Assembly: GCA_002421915.1 (NCBI GenBank) | Contig: DISA01000091.1 | Location: forward strand, 1-9,173 | Direction: 5' to 3' | From: Gallionellaceae bacterium UBA6222 | GTDB lineage: Bacteria > Pseudomonadota > Gammaproteobacteria > Burkholderiales > Gallionellaceae | DNA length: 9,173 bases | Shown: in pieces, positions 1 through 6,205 of the stretch | Position numbering within the stretch: the first letter of the stretch is position 1 | How the letters are laid out: every line of letters starts with the position of its first letter | The notes under the pieces: generated by a model | Database searches by the model: none | Seen by the model: the letters and a program-made list of their open reading frames with translations, nothing else | What the model was told of the DNA's origin: nothing | Translations under genes and position numbers: made by a program

Positions 1-292
1 GGTCTCGAACCAGCTGCAAATCGGCTTGTAGTTTGAGCACCGCCTCTTCGGTGCCGCCTATTTTTTCGGCGTCGTCATAAGAGAAGTCATGTGTTTTGCA
101 GGCTAGATCCACAGGGCTTGTGCGACCATTAATGGTCACCGCAGGCACCAGCTTTTGCGCATCCGTAAGCGGCCCCGTAACTCTTTCACCGGCCGCCCAG
201 CCCGGCCCGCCCCAACTGCCAAATGCGGGAATCCATGTCGAAGGATCCGTAATTGTAATTCCGGGAAAACCAATGCCATTGAGTCCAGCCAT
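1..292 (-). CDS. Phospholipase A2-like protein, N-terminal part (probable type I secretion cargo), runs off the left edge
   Basis: This minus-strand frame starts at ATG 292-290 and stays open for 97 codons to the window edge, so only the N-terminus is visible. A strong ribosome-binding site (AAGGAG, 306-301) lies 8 nt upstream and fixes the start. Residues about 24-34 read FGSWGGPGWAA, like the glycine-rich calcium-binding loop of phospholipase A2 relatives. Residues 62-73 read DLACKTHDFSYD, matching the CxxHDxxYD catalytic helix, with His68-Asp69 as the presumed catalytic pair and Cys65 as a possible disulfide or structural residue. An Ala/Leu-rich helix follows. There is no N-terminal signal peptide, as expected for cargo carrying a C-terminal type I secretion signal, but that end and any RTX repeats lie outside the window. 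The gene is 48 bp downstream of the lipoprotein and in the same cluster as the exporter genes. PLA2-like fold: fairly confident from motifs. Secretion cargo: inference. Enzymatic activity: not shown. Confidence 0.72.
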   Translation of the reverse strand, partial: MAGLNGIGFPGITITDPSTWIPAFGSWGGPGWAAGERVTGPLTDAQKLVPAVTINGRTSPVDLACKTHDFSYDDAEKIGGTEEAVLKLQADLQLVRD

Positions 293-340
293 AATGCGCA
301 CTCCTTATTGATTTGTTCGATTGATTGCGAATGGCCGGGC

Positions 341-1447
341 TTATTGAGCCAGCTTGACGACGATGGGTAGCGACGACCCCAGTGATGGAATCTTCATCGT
401 TTTCCATTCAGAAGAATTGGGGATGAGCATCCCGATACCCGCCTGCTTTTCCTTGAATCGATCGTAATGATCATCTGGCAAGCTATATATGAACGCGACA
501 AACGTTTCGTTGGTGGCCATCACTATTGCAGTAATTCCGTTCGGCCCCCAGAATTTTTCTGGCGCAAGCCATTGACTCAGTTTCCCCTGAACAGACCTAA
601 TGAATATCGAAATAGTTGGCTTTTCACCTTTGAAGACTAGATCCCCATTCTTAGACTGCGTTGGAAAATCAGCATGATTGACTTCGGTCAATATTGGCTC
701 TGGCAATTGTGATTGACCACGACTGGCCCTATAGGCTTGGCTATTGTTATACCGTTTTCCGTATCTCGACATGGATTGGGCATGCGCACTAGGTCCAAAC
801 CCATGGAAGAGGACCTCACTGTCTCCGGGCAGGTACTGCATCAGCATGCCCTCAAAAAACTCGAACGGCCCCGCAAATAACGTATCTTTCCCGGTGGTCA
901 AGTCGAATTCCCAAATATCCAACCCAGAGGCCAGCGATTTGCTGTGCGGCTTGCGCAGTGTGCCGCGCCAATAGGCCAGCTTGTTGTCGTCGTTTGACAG
1001 AATAGGGCCATGCTTGTAGCCGGGGATTAGCGGCAGCACCCTGAAATCGGTGCCATCTGCTTTCATGATGGCGATCTCCGGGTTGTCTAATGTCTCTCGG
1101 ACTTTGGATTCATCGCTTACATCAACTTCCTTGACGCGTTTCATCACGATGTAGTTGCCGCTCGGCGATATTTTGGCGTCGGTGTAGGCGTAACCCTTTG
1201 GCAGCGCGTAATGCTGTAAAGTATTTTTCTTGAGGTTGTAGCGCAGTATCCGGCTGTGTTCGGGAAGTTCCTTCTCATTCACTTCAACCAGGAGCAGTTC
1301 TTCGCTATTCGGGAAAATGCTCAGGTCGCGGAAGTCGCGACCGATAAGTGCTTCTACTGCCGAACTTTCCTGATTCATACAACCTCCAAGAATTAATATC
1401 AGAACAACAGACAGGGTAATCCGACATGAGCTAAGTACATTATTCAT
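341..1447 (-). CDS. Lipoprotein with probable beta-propeller (TolB/PD40-like) repeats
   Basis: The 368-residue product starts at ATG 1447-1445 behind an AGGAGA ribosome-binding site (1458-1453) with 5 nt spacing. The N-terminus is a lipoprotein signal: a hydrophobic stretch at residues 10-20, then the lipobox LGGC with lipidated Cys23. Met-Asn follow the Cys, with no Asp at +2, so outer-membrane sorting is likely. The rest shows recurring short blade-like motifs: SIFPNSEELLLVEV, KISPSGNYIVMKR, ILSNDDNKLAYWRG, YLPGDSEVLFHG and QSKNGDLVFKG. These resemble TolB/PD40 or WD40-like propeller strands. DIWEFDLTTGKDTLF near residue 180 fits the same pattern. No catalytic motif was recognised. It lies 59 bp downstream of the coiled-coil gene and 48 bp upstream of the PLA2-like gene, so co-expression is likely. 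Lipoprotein status is well supported, the propeller fold is moderately supported, and the function is unknown. Immunity, tethering or cargo binding are options. Base composition looks more AT-rich than the exporter genes (not computed). Confidence 0.82.
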   Translation of the reverse strand: MNNVLSSCRITLSVVLILILGGCMNQESSAVEALIGRDFRDLSIFPNSEELLLVEVNEKELPEHSRILRYNLKKNTLQHYALPKGYAYTDAKISPSGNYIVMKRVKEVDVSDESKVRETLDNPEIAIMKADGTDFRVLPLIPGYKHGPILSNDDNKLAYWRGTLRKPHSKSLASGLDIWEFDLTTGKDTLFAGPFEFFEGMLMQYLPGDSEVLFHGFGPSAHAQSMSRYGKRYNNSQAYRASRGQSQLPEPILTEVNHADFPTQSKNGDLVFKGEKPTISIFIRSVQGKLSQWLAPEKFWGPNGITAIVMATNETFVAFIYSLPDDHYDRFKEKQAGIGMLIPNSSEWKTMKIPSLGSSLPIVVKLAQ

Positions 1448-1506
1448 ACCACTCTCCTATACTAGACATTCTCTGTTCGCTATGCGGATTAGCGAAAACA
1501 ATTCAG

Positions 1507-1794
1507 TTAATGCCTGCCCGCTTTTTCCAACTCCTCCACCCGCTTCACCAGCTTAGCCAGTTGCGCCTGCTGCTGCGCATACACACTCACCAGTTGCTTG
1601 GCCGTATCGGCCAGCCCTTTCACAGCGATGGTGAGTTCGTCTTTTTTGCTGTTCACTTGGTCGATGCGCATCATTACTAGCTGCGCGACTTCTTTTGGGT
1701 CGCTGATGACGCGTTGTTGCTTGGCTTGGGGCTTGCCGTTGACTTTGGGTTGCTTGGATTCTTTGCTTGGGGTGGTGCTTGCTGCTTCGGTCAT
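1507..1794 (-). CDS. Small basic/coiled-coil protein of unknown function
   Basis: The 95-residue product starts at ATG 1794-1792, with AGAGGA (1806-1801) 6 nt upstream. The N-terminal 30 residues are Lys/Gln/Ser/Thr-rich, basic and probably disordered. From about residue 35 to 91 the sequence is continuously helical in character, with heptad-like hydrophobic spacing (VAQLVMMRIDQV, LTIAVKGLADTAKQLVSVY, AQLAKLVKRVEELE), which suggests a coiled coil. There is no signal peptide and no membrane segment, so it should be cytoplasmic. I do not recognise the family. It lies between the membrane fusion protein gene and the lipoprotein gene, all reading the same way, so a helper role for the exporter or its cargo is possible but unproven. 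The good ribosome-binding site and a coherent protein composition argue that it is a real gene. Confidence 0.7.
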   Translation of the reverse strand: MTEAASTTPSKESKQPKVNGKPQAKQQRVISDPKEVAQLVMMRIDQVNSKKDELTIAVKGLADTAKQLVSVYAQQQAQLAKLVKRVEELEKAGRH

Positions 1795-1881
1795 GCTATT
1801 TCCTCTCTATGTCTGGTTGCTTGTTGCTGAATCTTAATTCGTGCTCGTTCATTCTTCGGTGCGGGTTGTTGCGGGTGTTGT

Positions 1882-1939
1882 GTTCATGCTTCGACAGCCT
1901 TATCCCTCGATACGGCTTCTCCTACTCGGGACGAACGGG
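1882..1939. repeat. REP-like intergenic palindromic element, copy 1
   Basis: The unit opens with GTTCATGCTTCGACA (1882-1896) and closes with GGGACGAACGGG (1928-1939). The core contains CCCTCGATACGG and CTCCTACTCGGG. From memory, this resembles the dispersed GTTCGTCCTGAGTAGGCGAAGC/CTTCGA-type repeats common between genes in many proteobacteria. It lies in the non-coding gap between the membrane fusion protein and coiled-coil genes. Confidence 0.55.
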
Positions 1940-1948
1940 CTGTAGGTC

Positions 1949-2036
1949 GTTCATGCTTCGACAAGCTGAGCGTGTGCTGTTGGGGCTTCAGCCCCGTACA
2001 GCCACGGCCTACTCCTTGCGGGTGCAGCACGAACGG
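1949..2036. repeat. REP-like intergenic palindromic element, copy 2, with internal hairpin
   Basis: The element begins with the same 15 bases as the neighbouring unit, GTTCATGCTTCGACA (1949-1963), and continues AAGCTGAGC. It ends with CAGCACGAACGG (2025-2036). Outer arms GTGCTG (1974-1979) and CAGCAC (2025-2030) are inverted. A nested hairpin has outer arms GCTGT/ACAGC (1976-1980 and 1998-2002) and inner arms GGGGC/GCCCC (1982-1986 and 1991-1995) around a TTCA loop. No T-run follows on either strand, so it is not a classical intrinsic terminator. It could still stabilise the upstream mRNA or reduce read-through from the membrane fusion gene to the next gene. Confidence 0.55.
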
Positions 2037-2047
2037 ATGTTTTTCAC

Positions 2048-3439
2048 TCACCGCTCCCTCCCCGCTTCCTGAAACGCCCCCATCACCGGCGATAACAAAT
2101 ATTCAAGAATGGTTCTCGTCCCCAAATGTATCTCCGCCGTAACCTGCATGCCGGGGCTCAAGGCGTGTTTGATGCCATCGACGATGAGTTCCTGGGCTTT
2201 GAGATCGACCAGTGCGCGGTAGGCGTAAGGCTGGCCGTTGGGTGATTGGGCAGCAGGCGGCGCGGATGCGCCTGCGCCTTGTTGGTTGGCGTCGGTGGCG
2301 TCTGCGCTGAGGTGGGCGACTTCGCCTTGCACCATGCCGTATTTCTGGAACTGGTAGGAGGCGAGTTTGACTTTGGTGGGTTGGCCTTGGTGGATGAAAC
2401 CGACATCCTGGTTGGAGACCCACACTTCAGCTCTGAGTATCTCGTCTTTGGGGACGAGGGTCATGAGGATGGTGCCGGGGCTGATGACGGTGCCGATGGT
2501 GTGGGTGGCGACGTCTTTGATGATGCCGTCTTGCGGGGCTTTGAGTTCGAGTAGTTCGTGGCGGTATTGTTGTTTGGCGTATTCGGCCTGGGTCTTGTCC
2601 AGCTTGCTGCCAAGTTCGGCGCGTTCGGCTTGCAGGCGTTGGCGGTAGTCGGCGCTGATCTGTTCGAGTTTGCGGCTGGAGGCAGTGAGGGTTGCCTGGG
2701 CGCTGGCGATGAGGTGTTGCTGGGTTTTGAGGTCCTGGGATCTTTCGGTGTATTCGCGTTGTTTGTCAGCGGCTTCGAATCTGCTGACGTAGCCGTCTTT
2801 GGCGAGATCGGCGAATGCCTCGGCTTGCTTTTGATAGTGCGGCAGGGTTTGGGTGAGTTTGGTGCTGGCTTGTTTGGCGGCGGCCAGTTCGCTTTGGGCT
2901 TTGTCGCGGATGCTGCGCTCTTCTTCGAGGGCGGTGTGGTAGGCGCGGCGGTTGGCGCGGTATTGAGCGAGGGCTGAGCGGTAGAGGGATTCGGGTTCGT
3001 TATCTCGTCGTTTGAAGTCGCGGTCGCCCAGTTCGGCATCGATGCGGCGCAGCGCGATCTGTTTGAGGAGGTAGTCGTTGCCGATGGCTTTGCCGTCTGC
3101 ATCGGACAGGGTGGTGTCGAGTCGCATGAGGACTTGCCCGGCTTGGACATGCTGACCTTCGCTGATGAGGATCTCGCTGATGAGGCCTTGCTCGAAGGGT
3201 TGGACGATTTTGACGTAGCTTTGCGGGATGAGTTTGCCTTCGGCACTGGCGACGATATCCAGTTTGCCGAAGATGGCCCACAGAATGACGGCAAACAGCA
3301 GGACAAGCAGGATGCGCAACATGGCTTGTGCGAACGGTGCCGGCGGCTGGTTCTGCACGCGCAACAGGTTGGGAGCGAAATCCTGTGGATCGACACCGAC
3401 GATGCGCGCCTTGCGCGCGACTTTCTTTGCAGCCGCCAT
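2048..3439 (-). CDS. Type I secretion membrane fusion protein (HlyD family)
   Basis: The 463-residue product is the periplasmic adaptor that links the inner-membrane ABC transporter to the outer-membrane channel. The chosen ATG is 3439-3437, with GAGGGA (3450-3445) 5 nt upstream; an in-frame TTG one codon earlier is less likely. Residues 1-40 are a basic cytoplasmic tail and 41-58 a single transmembrane helix (LRILLVLLFAVILWAIFG). Residues 73-108 form the first half of a lipoyl-like hairpin (IVQPFEQGLISEILISEGQ). About 120-295 is a long Ala/Gln/Glu/Arg-rich coiled-coil hairpin, and 297-330 is the second lipoyl half. A beta-barrel follows, ending in the family signature PGMQVTAEIHLGTRTILEYLLSP at 429-451. 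Length and layout are typical. One oddity is a low-complexity insertion at about 380-404 (Ala/Gln/Pro-rich) inside the barrel. It lies on the same strand as the transporter and TolC genes but is separated from them by the toxin-antitoxin pair, so it probably has its own promoter in the 321 bp upstream. Confidence 0.95.
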   Translation of the reverse strand: MAAAKKVARKARIVGVDPQDFAPNLLRVQNQPPAPFAQAMLRILLVLLFAVILWAIFGKLDIVASAEGKLIPQSYVKIVQPFEQGLISEILISEGQHVQAGQVLMRLDTTLSDADGKAIGNDYLLKQIALRRIDAELGDRDFKRRDNEPESLYRSALAQYRANRRAYHTALEEERSIRDKAQSELAAAKQASTKLTQTLPHYQKQAEAFADLAKDGYVSRFEAADKQREYTERSQDLKTQQHLIASAQATLTASSRKLEQISADYRQRLQAERAELGSKLDKTQAEYAKQQYRHELLELKAPQDGIIKDVATHTIGTVISPGTILMTLVPKDEILRAEVWVSNQDVGFIHQGQPTKVKLASYQFQKYGMVQGEVAHLSADATDANQQGAGASAPPAAQSPNGQPYAYRALVDLKAQELIVDGIKHALSPGMQVTAEIHLGTRTILEYLLSPVMGAFQEAGRER

Positions 3440-3658
3440 CAAGTTCCCTCGACAAGATTGTCTTTATTGGTTTCACATCTTTTGATGCGCTTGCCGCCTG
3501 GATAACCCTGTGCGACATGTGGGAACGTACTTGATATTGAGAGTGAAGACAATATGCCGTTTGGCCTATATAGGTATATATATCTATCCCAATATGCCTA
3601 TATATTTTTGGCAAATGAACCCCGGAATTAATTTCGAATAGTTTGTTTGTTTCGTTTA

Positions 3659-3687
3659 TTGCGAATAATGGCAACTTACACTATCAT
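3659..3687 (+). promoter_or_regulatory. Candidate sigma-70 promoter of the toxin-antitoxin operon
   Basis: TTGCGA (3659-3664) and TATCAT (3682-3687) are separated by exactly 17 bp and match the -35 and -10 consensus at 4/6 and 5/6 positions. Transcription would start near 3694, leaving a leader of roughly 65 nt before the antitoxin ATG. This is a pattern match only. Confidence 0.4.
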
Positions 3688-3723
3688 CTGCTCACGCGTA
3701 GCCATATAAGGGTATGCGCCTTA

Positions 3724-3738
3724 GTCGCGACAAGCGAC
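3724..3738. promoter_or_regulatory. Inverted repeat in the antitoxin leader, possible autoregulatory operator
   Basis: GTCGC (3724-3728) and GCGAC (3734-3738) form perfect 5-bp inverted arms around GACAA. The site lies between the candidate promoter and the antitoxin ribosome-binding site. Antitoxins with DNA-binding domains commonly bind such sites to repress their own operon, so this is a plausible operator. It is short and could be chance. Confidence 0.3.
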
Positions 3739-3760
3739 ATCAATCAAACAGGAGAGAACA

Positions 3761-4225
3761 ATGAGCAACAAAGCGCAAGGAAGTTTGCCTTTATTGCCAA
3801 GTGAGGTCGATATCGAATTAGCCAAAGAAAGCAGTCGCGCACTTTCGATGATCTTGGCAACAAAGGAAGCAGTACAGCGCGTCACGATTCAAAGTGATGG
3901 AGAAAAAACGAGGGTCGAATTACCAATGTCCGCTTTCAGATTGTTCATCGACATCCTAGCCAACCTGTCGCAGGGGAATGCCGTGCAGGTGGTTCCGGTG
4001 CATGCGGAGCTCACCACCCAGGAAGCCGCCGACCTGCTGATGGTCTCGCGCCCATATTTCATCAAGCTGCTGGATGAGGGCAAGATTCCGTACCGCAAGG
4101 TCGGTACGCATCGCAGGGTACGTTATAGTGATTTGCTGGATTTCAAGAGCAAGGAAGAACAGCAGAGAGAGGCTGCATTGGACGAACTTTCTGCACAGGC
4201 ACAGAAATTGGGGATGGGTTATTGA
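3761..4225 (+). CDS. HTH/excisionase-type antitoxin
   Basis: The 154-residue protein starts at ATG 3761, with AGGAGA (3750-3755) 5 nt upstream. The N-terminal 80 residues are a helical region with a short beta segment (VQRVTIQSDGEKTRVELP). Residues 83-128 form an excisionase/MerR-like winged helix-turn-helix: ELTTQEAADLLMVSRPYFIKLL, then a wing with GKIPYRKVGTHRRVRYSDLLDF. This pattern belongs to the excisionase-family DNA-binding domain often found in antitoxins paired with PIN toxins. A charged C-terminal helix (129-150) is the likely toxin-binding part. Its TGA stop shares one base with the toxin ATG, which indicates translational coupling. It should neutralise the toxin and repress the operon. 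Orientation is opposite to all other genes in the window. Function is confident from domain plus neighbour. Confidence 0.88.
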   Translation: MSNKAQGSLPLLPSEVDIELAKESSRALSMILATKEAVQRVTIQSDGEKTRVELPMSAFRLFIDILANLSQGNAVQVVPVHAELTTQEAADLLMVSRPYFIKLLDEGKIPYRKVGTHRRVRYSDLLDFKSKEEQQREAALDELSAQAQKLGMGY

Positions 4226-4794
4226 TGAGTAGCTTTACGGTCGTGTATGACGCTAACGTTTTATATCCGGCGCCCTTGCGGGATTTGCTGGTGCGTCTGG
4301 CCACGACCGGGCTCTTCCGTGCGCGCTGGACCGAGCGCATCCATGAGGAATGGATGCGCAACGTCTTGCTGGACAGGCCGGATATCAGTCAAGAACAGCT
4401 ACTGAGAACCCGCTCGCTCATGGATGCACACTGCCATGACTGTCTGGTGGAGAACTATGAAGGCCTGATCGATACGCTGACTTTGCCTGATCCGGATGAC
4501 CGGCATGTGCTGGCCGCTGCTATCCGGTGTGGCGCGGATGCGATCATTACCGCCAACCTGAAAGATTTTCCGGCGCACGAACTCGGCAAGTACGGGGTCG
4601 AGGCCATTCACCCCGACGATTTCATCGTCAACAATCTGGACTTGAATATTGCCAAGGTGCTTGAGGCGGCGAACAAGCAGAGAAGGTCATTGAAGCACCC
4701 GCCTGTCGAAGTGGATTCGTTCCTGGATAGGCTGTTAAGCCAAGGACTCCCCCAGACGGTAGAGATACTCCGGAATTACAAGGTGGCCCTGTAG
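4225..4794 (+). CDS. PIN-domain toxin (VapC-like ribonuclease)
   Basis: The 189-residue product starts at ATG 4225, overlapping the antitoxin stop by one base (TGATG); the in-frame TTG one codon earlier is not needed. PIN-domain acidic residues are visible: Asp9 in VVYDANVLYP, Glu42 in WTERIHEEW, Asp91/Asp92 in LPDPDDRHVLAAA and Asp114 in ITANLKDFP. Together they form the metal-binding site of a single-strand ribonuclease. The C-terminal part from about residue 125 (DDFIVNNLDLN to the end) is a helical extension beyond the compact PIN core. This matches the longer PIN_3-type proteins rather than the roughly 130-residue VapC proteins. As the toxin of the module it would cleave RNA and arrest growth when unopposed; the target is unknown. 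Its stop lies only 24 bp from the stop of the convergent TolC-type gene, with no obvious terminator between them. Confidence 0.9.
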   Translation: MSSFTVVYDANVLYPAPLRDLLVRLATTGLFRARWTERIHEEWMRNVLLDRPDISQEQLLRTRSLMDAHCHDCLVENYEGLIDTLTLPDPDDRHVLAAAIRCGADAIITANLKDFPAHELGKYGVEAIHPDDFIVNNLDLNIAKVLEAANKQRRSLKHPPVEVDSFLDRLLSQGLPQTVEILRNYKVAL

Positions 4795-4818
4795 TTGCTT
4801 TGATCCAGGGTGGCTCAG

Positions 4819-6198
4819 CTATTCCTCTACCCTATCGCTGAAGGCCACATCCAGCGCGACAACCCGATCTGCATCCAGTTGCCCGCAAGCCGCATCGAGT
4901 TTGATCCGGCTGAGGATGATGTCATAGCGCGCCTTGCGCCAGTCGCGTTGTGCGATGGCGAGTTGCTGTTCAGCTTGCAGCACGTCGATGTCGGCCTTGA
5001 TGCCCCGCTCGCGGGCGGACTGCGCGCCCCTGCGGTTGAGTTCAGCAGACTGCATGGCTTGGCGGGCAGAGGTTTCGCGCACCATGCCTGCACGCCAGGT
5101 ATACCAGGCTTCCTTCACGCTCATGCGCGCCTGCCGACGGGCGGCTTCCAGTTCCTGCATTGCCTTGTCTTTCAGCGCCAGGGCTTCGCGCACCTTGGCG
5201 CTCTGTCCGCCGCCCGCATACAGCGGCATGTTGAGTTGCAGGCCGATGGTGCTCTGCCTGGAATCGAAACCGAACTCCCGTCCTGTAATACCTGCTGCCT
5301 GCGCGGTGTTGCTATATGTGGCAACAAGATCGAGCGTGGGTTCGTGTCCCGCTTTTTGTTTGCGCACTTCTTCGTTCGCGGCATCCAATGCGCGCCGGGC
5401 AGCGAGCAAGGCGGGGTTGTCCGTCCCGGCTTGCGCCAGCCAGTGCTCCAGCGGCTCCGCACCCATCTGCGGCGAAGGGTACTGCTCGGAGAGCATGGGC
5501 GGTGTGAGTTGGACGGGACCGATGATCTGTTCCAGCGCGGCCAGCCTGATCTCCAGTTCGCTCTGCGCCATCGCGTGTTCGGCAAGCGCCTGCTCGTGTT
5601 TGGCGCGGGCATCTTCCAGATCGGTCAGCGACAGGATGCCCTTGTCGTGTGCGCGCTGCGACAGGTCGAGTTGCTGCCGGGCGGTCCGCACCTGCGCCGC
5701 GGCTGCCTGCACGCTGTCGCGCGCCTGCATGGTGTCGAACCATGATTGGGACAGACGCACCAACAGCTCTTGTGCTGCCGCGATCAATTGAAAGTCTGCC
5801 TGGCTCACCGCAAGATCGGCCTGCGTCATGGCGATGACGCTGTTGTGCCGCCATAGCGGCTGGGTGAGATTCAACTGGGCTGAGTTGCTGTTGTAGCGTT
5901 CCGTTGGCGTATTGGGTGGCGGCGGATCGCTATGTAAATCGTATTTGCGCTGGTTAGAGGTGGTGTTGGCACTGGCAGTGATTTGCGGGAATAGCCCCGC
6001 CACCGCTTGCTTGGAACGTTCACGCGAGACGTTGAGATTGGCTTGTGCCGCCAGAAAGGTTGGATCGTTGCTCATGGCGAGTTCGACGGCTTCTTTCATG
6101 GTGAGCCCGATTGCAGCTTGTGCGACCAGCACCAAGGTGAGTGTGAGGCACATTCGAACAAGATGATGACGCAGACTGGAGGTGTGTGCGGTTCGCAT
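4819..6198 (-). CDS. TolC-family outer-membrane channel of type I secretion
   Basis: The product is an outer-membrane efflux protein of 459 residues. I chose ATG 6198-6196, which gives a basic N-region and a hydrophobic core (MCLTLTLVLVAQAAIG) as a signal peptide ending near residue 31. An upstream in-frame TTG at 6270 would place 24 non-signal-like residues ahead of it and overlap the transporter gene. No strong ribosome-binding site precedes the ATG. The transporter stop is only 7 nt upstream, so translational coupling is likely. The mature protein opens with LTMKEAVELAMSNDPTFLAAQANLNVSRE, the standard first outer-membrane efflux helix. The family's internal duplication is visible in the two helical halves: AQLNLTQPLWR near residue 107 and IGLQLNMPLYAGGG in the second half. 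It forms the trimeric outer-membrane and periplasmic exit duct that docks with the membrane fusion protein. Confidence 0.94.
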   Translation of the reverse strand: MRTAHTSSLRHHLVRMCLTLTLVLVAQAAIGLTMKEAVELAMSNDPTFLAAQANLNVSRERSKQAVAGLFPQITASANTTSNQRKYDLHSDPPPPNTPTERYNSNSAQLNLTQPLWRHNSVIAMTQADLAVSQADFQLIAAAQELLVRLSQSWFDTMQARDSVQAAAAQVRTARQQLDLSQRAHDKGILSLTDLEDARAKHEQALAEHAMAQSELEIRLAALEQIIGPVQLTPPMLSEQYPSPQMGAEPLEHWLAQAGTDNPALLAARRALDAANEEVRKQKAGHEPTLDLVATYSNTAQAAGITGREFGFDSRQSTIGLQLNMPLYAGGGQSAKVREALALKDKAMQELEAARRQARMSVKEAWYTWRAGMVRETSARQAMQSAELNRRGAQSARERGIKADIDVLQAEQQLAIAQRDWRKARYDIILSRIKLDAACGQLDADRVVALDVAFSDRVEE

Positions 6199-6205
6199 AG
6201 AACGG

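Larger units (their letters stand above)
3440..3760. other. Divergent AT-rich intergenic region (control region of the HlyD-type and antitoxin genes)
   Basis: These 321 bp separate two divergent genes and hold no credible coding sequence. The middle (about 3551-3610) is strikingly A/T-rich. It contains the palindrome CCTATATAGG (3565-3574), direct copies of CCTATATA (3565-3572 and 3597-3604, 32 bp apart) and direct copies of AATATGCC (3551-3558 and 3591-3598). A short inverted repeat GACAAGATTGTC (3451-3462) sits next to the ribosome-binding site of the membrane fusion gene. A promoter for that gene must lie here if it is transcribed separately, but I could not find a convincing -35/-10 pair on the minus strand. 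Confidence 0.5.

Noticed and set aside
186..407. 73-codon minus-strand frame overlapping the end of the lipoprotein and the start of the PLA2-like gene
   Set aside because: It lies in a different frame from both well-supported genes and has no ribosome-binding site or motif.
1767..2072. 101-codon plus-strand frame over the repeat block
   Set aside because: Most of it translates the palindromic repeats. It is Cys/Arg/Leu-rich and has no domain.
2461..3674. Other minus-strand frames overlapping the HlyD-type gene (2461-3396 and 3000-3674)
   Set aside because: They are Ser/Pro/Thr/Arg-rich out-of-frame readings with no domain, while the HlyD frame carries all the family features.
4795..4818. 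Possible bidirectional terminator between the converging toxin and TolC-type genes
   Set aside because: The 24-bp gap shows no stable hairpin or T-run. GGGTGG...CTACCC nearby is too weak to call.
4810..5745. Long plus-strand open frame (311 codons) opposite the TolC-type gene
   Set aside because: It is antisense to a gene with clear family motifs, has no recognisable domain, and its His/Arg/Leu/Gly-rich composition is typical of the complement of GC-rich coding DNA.
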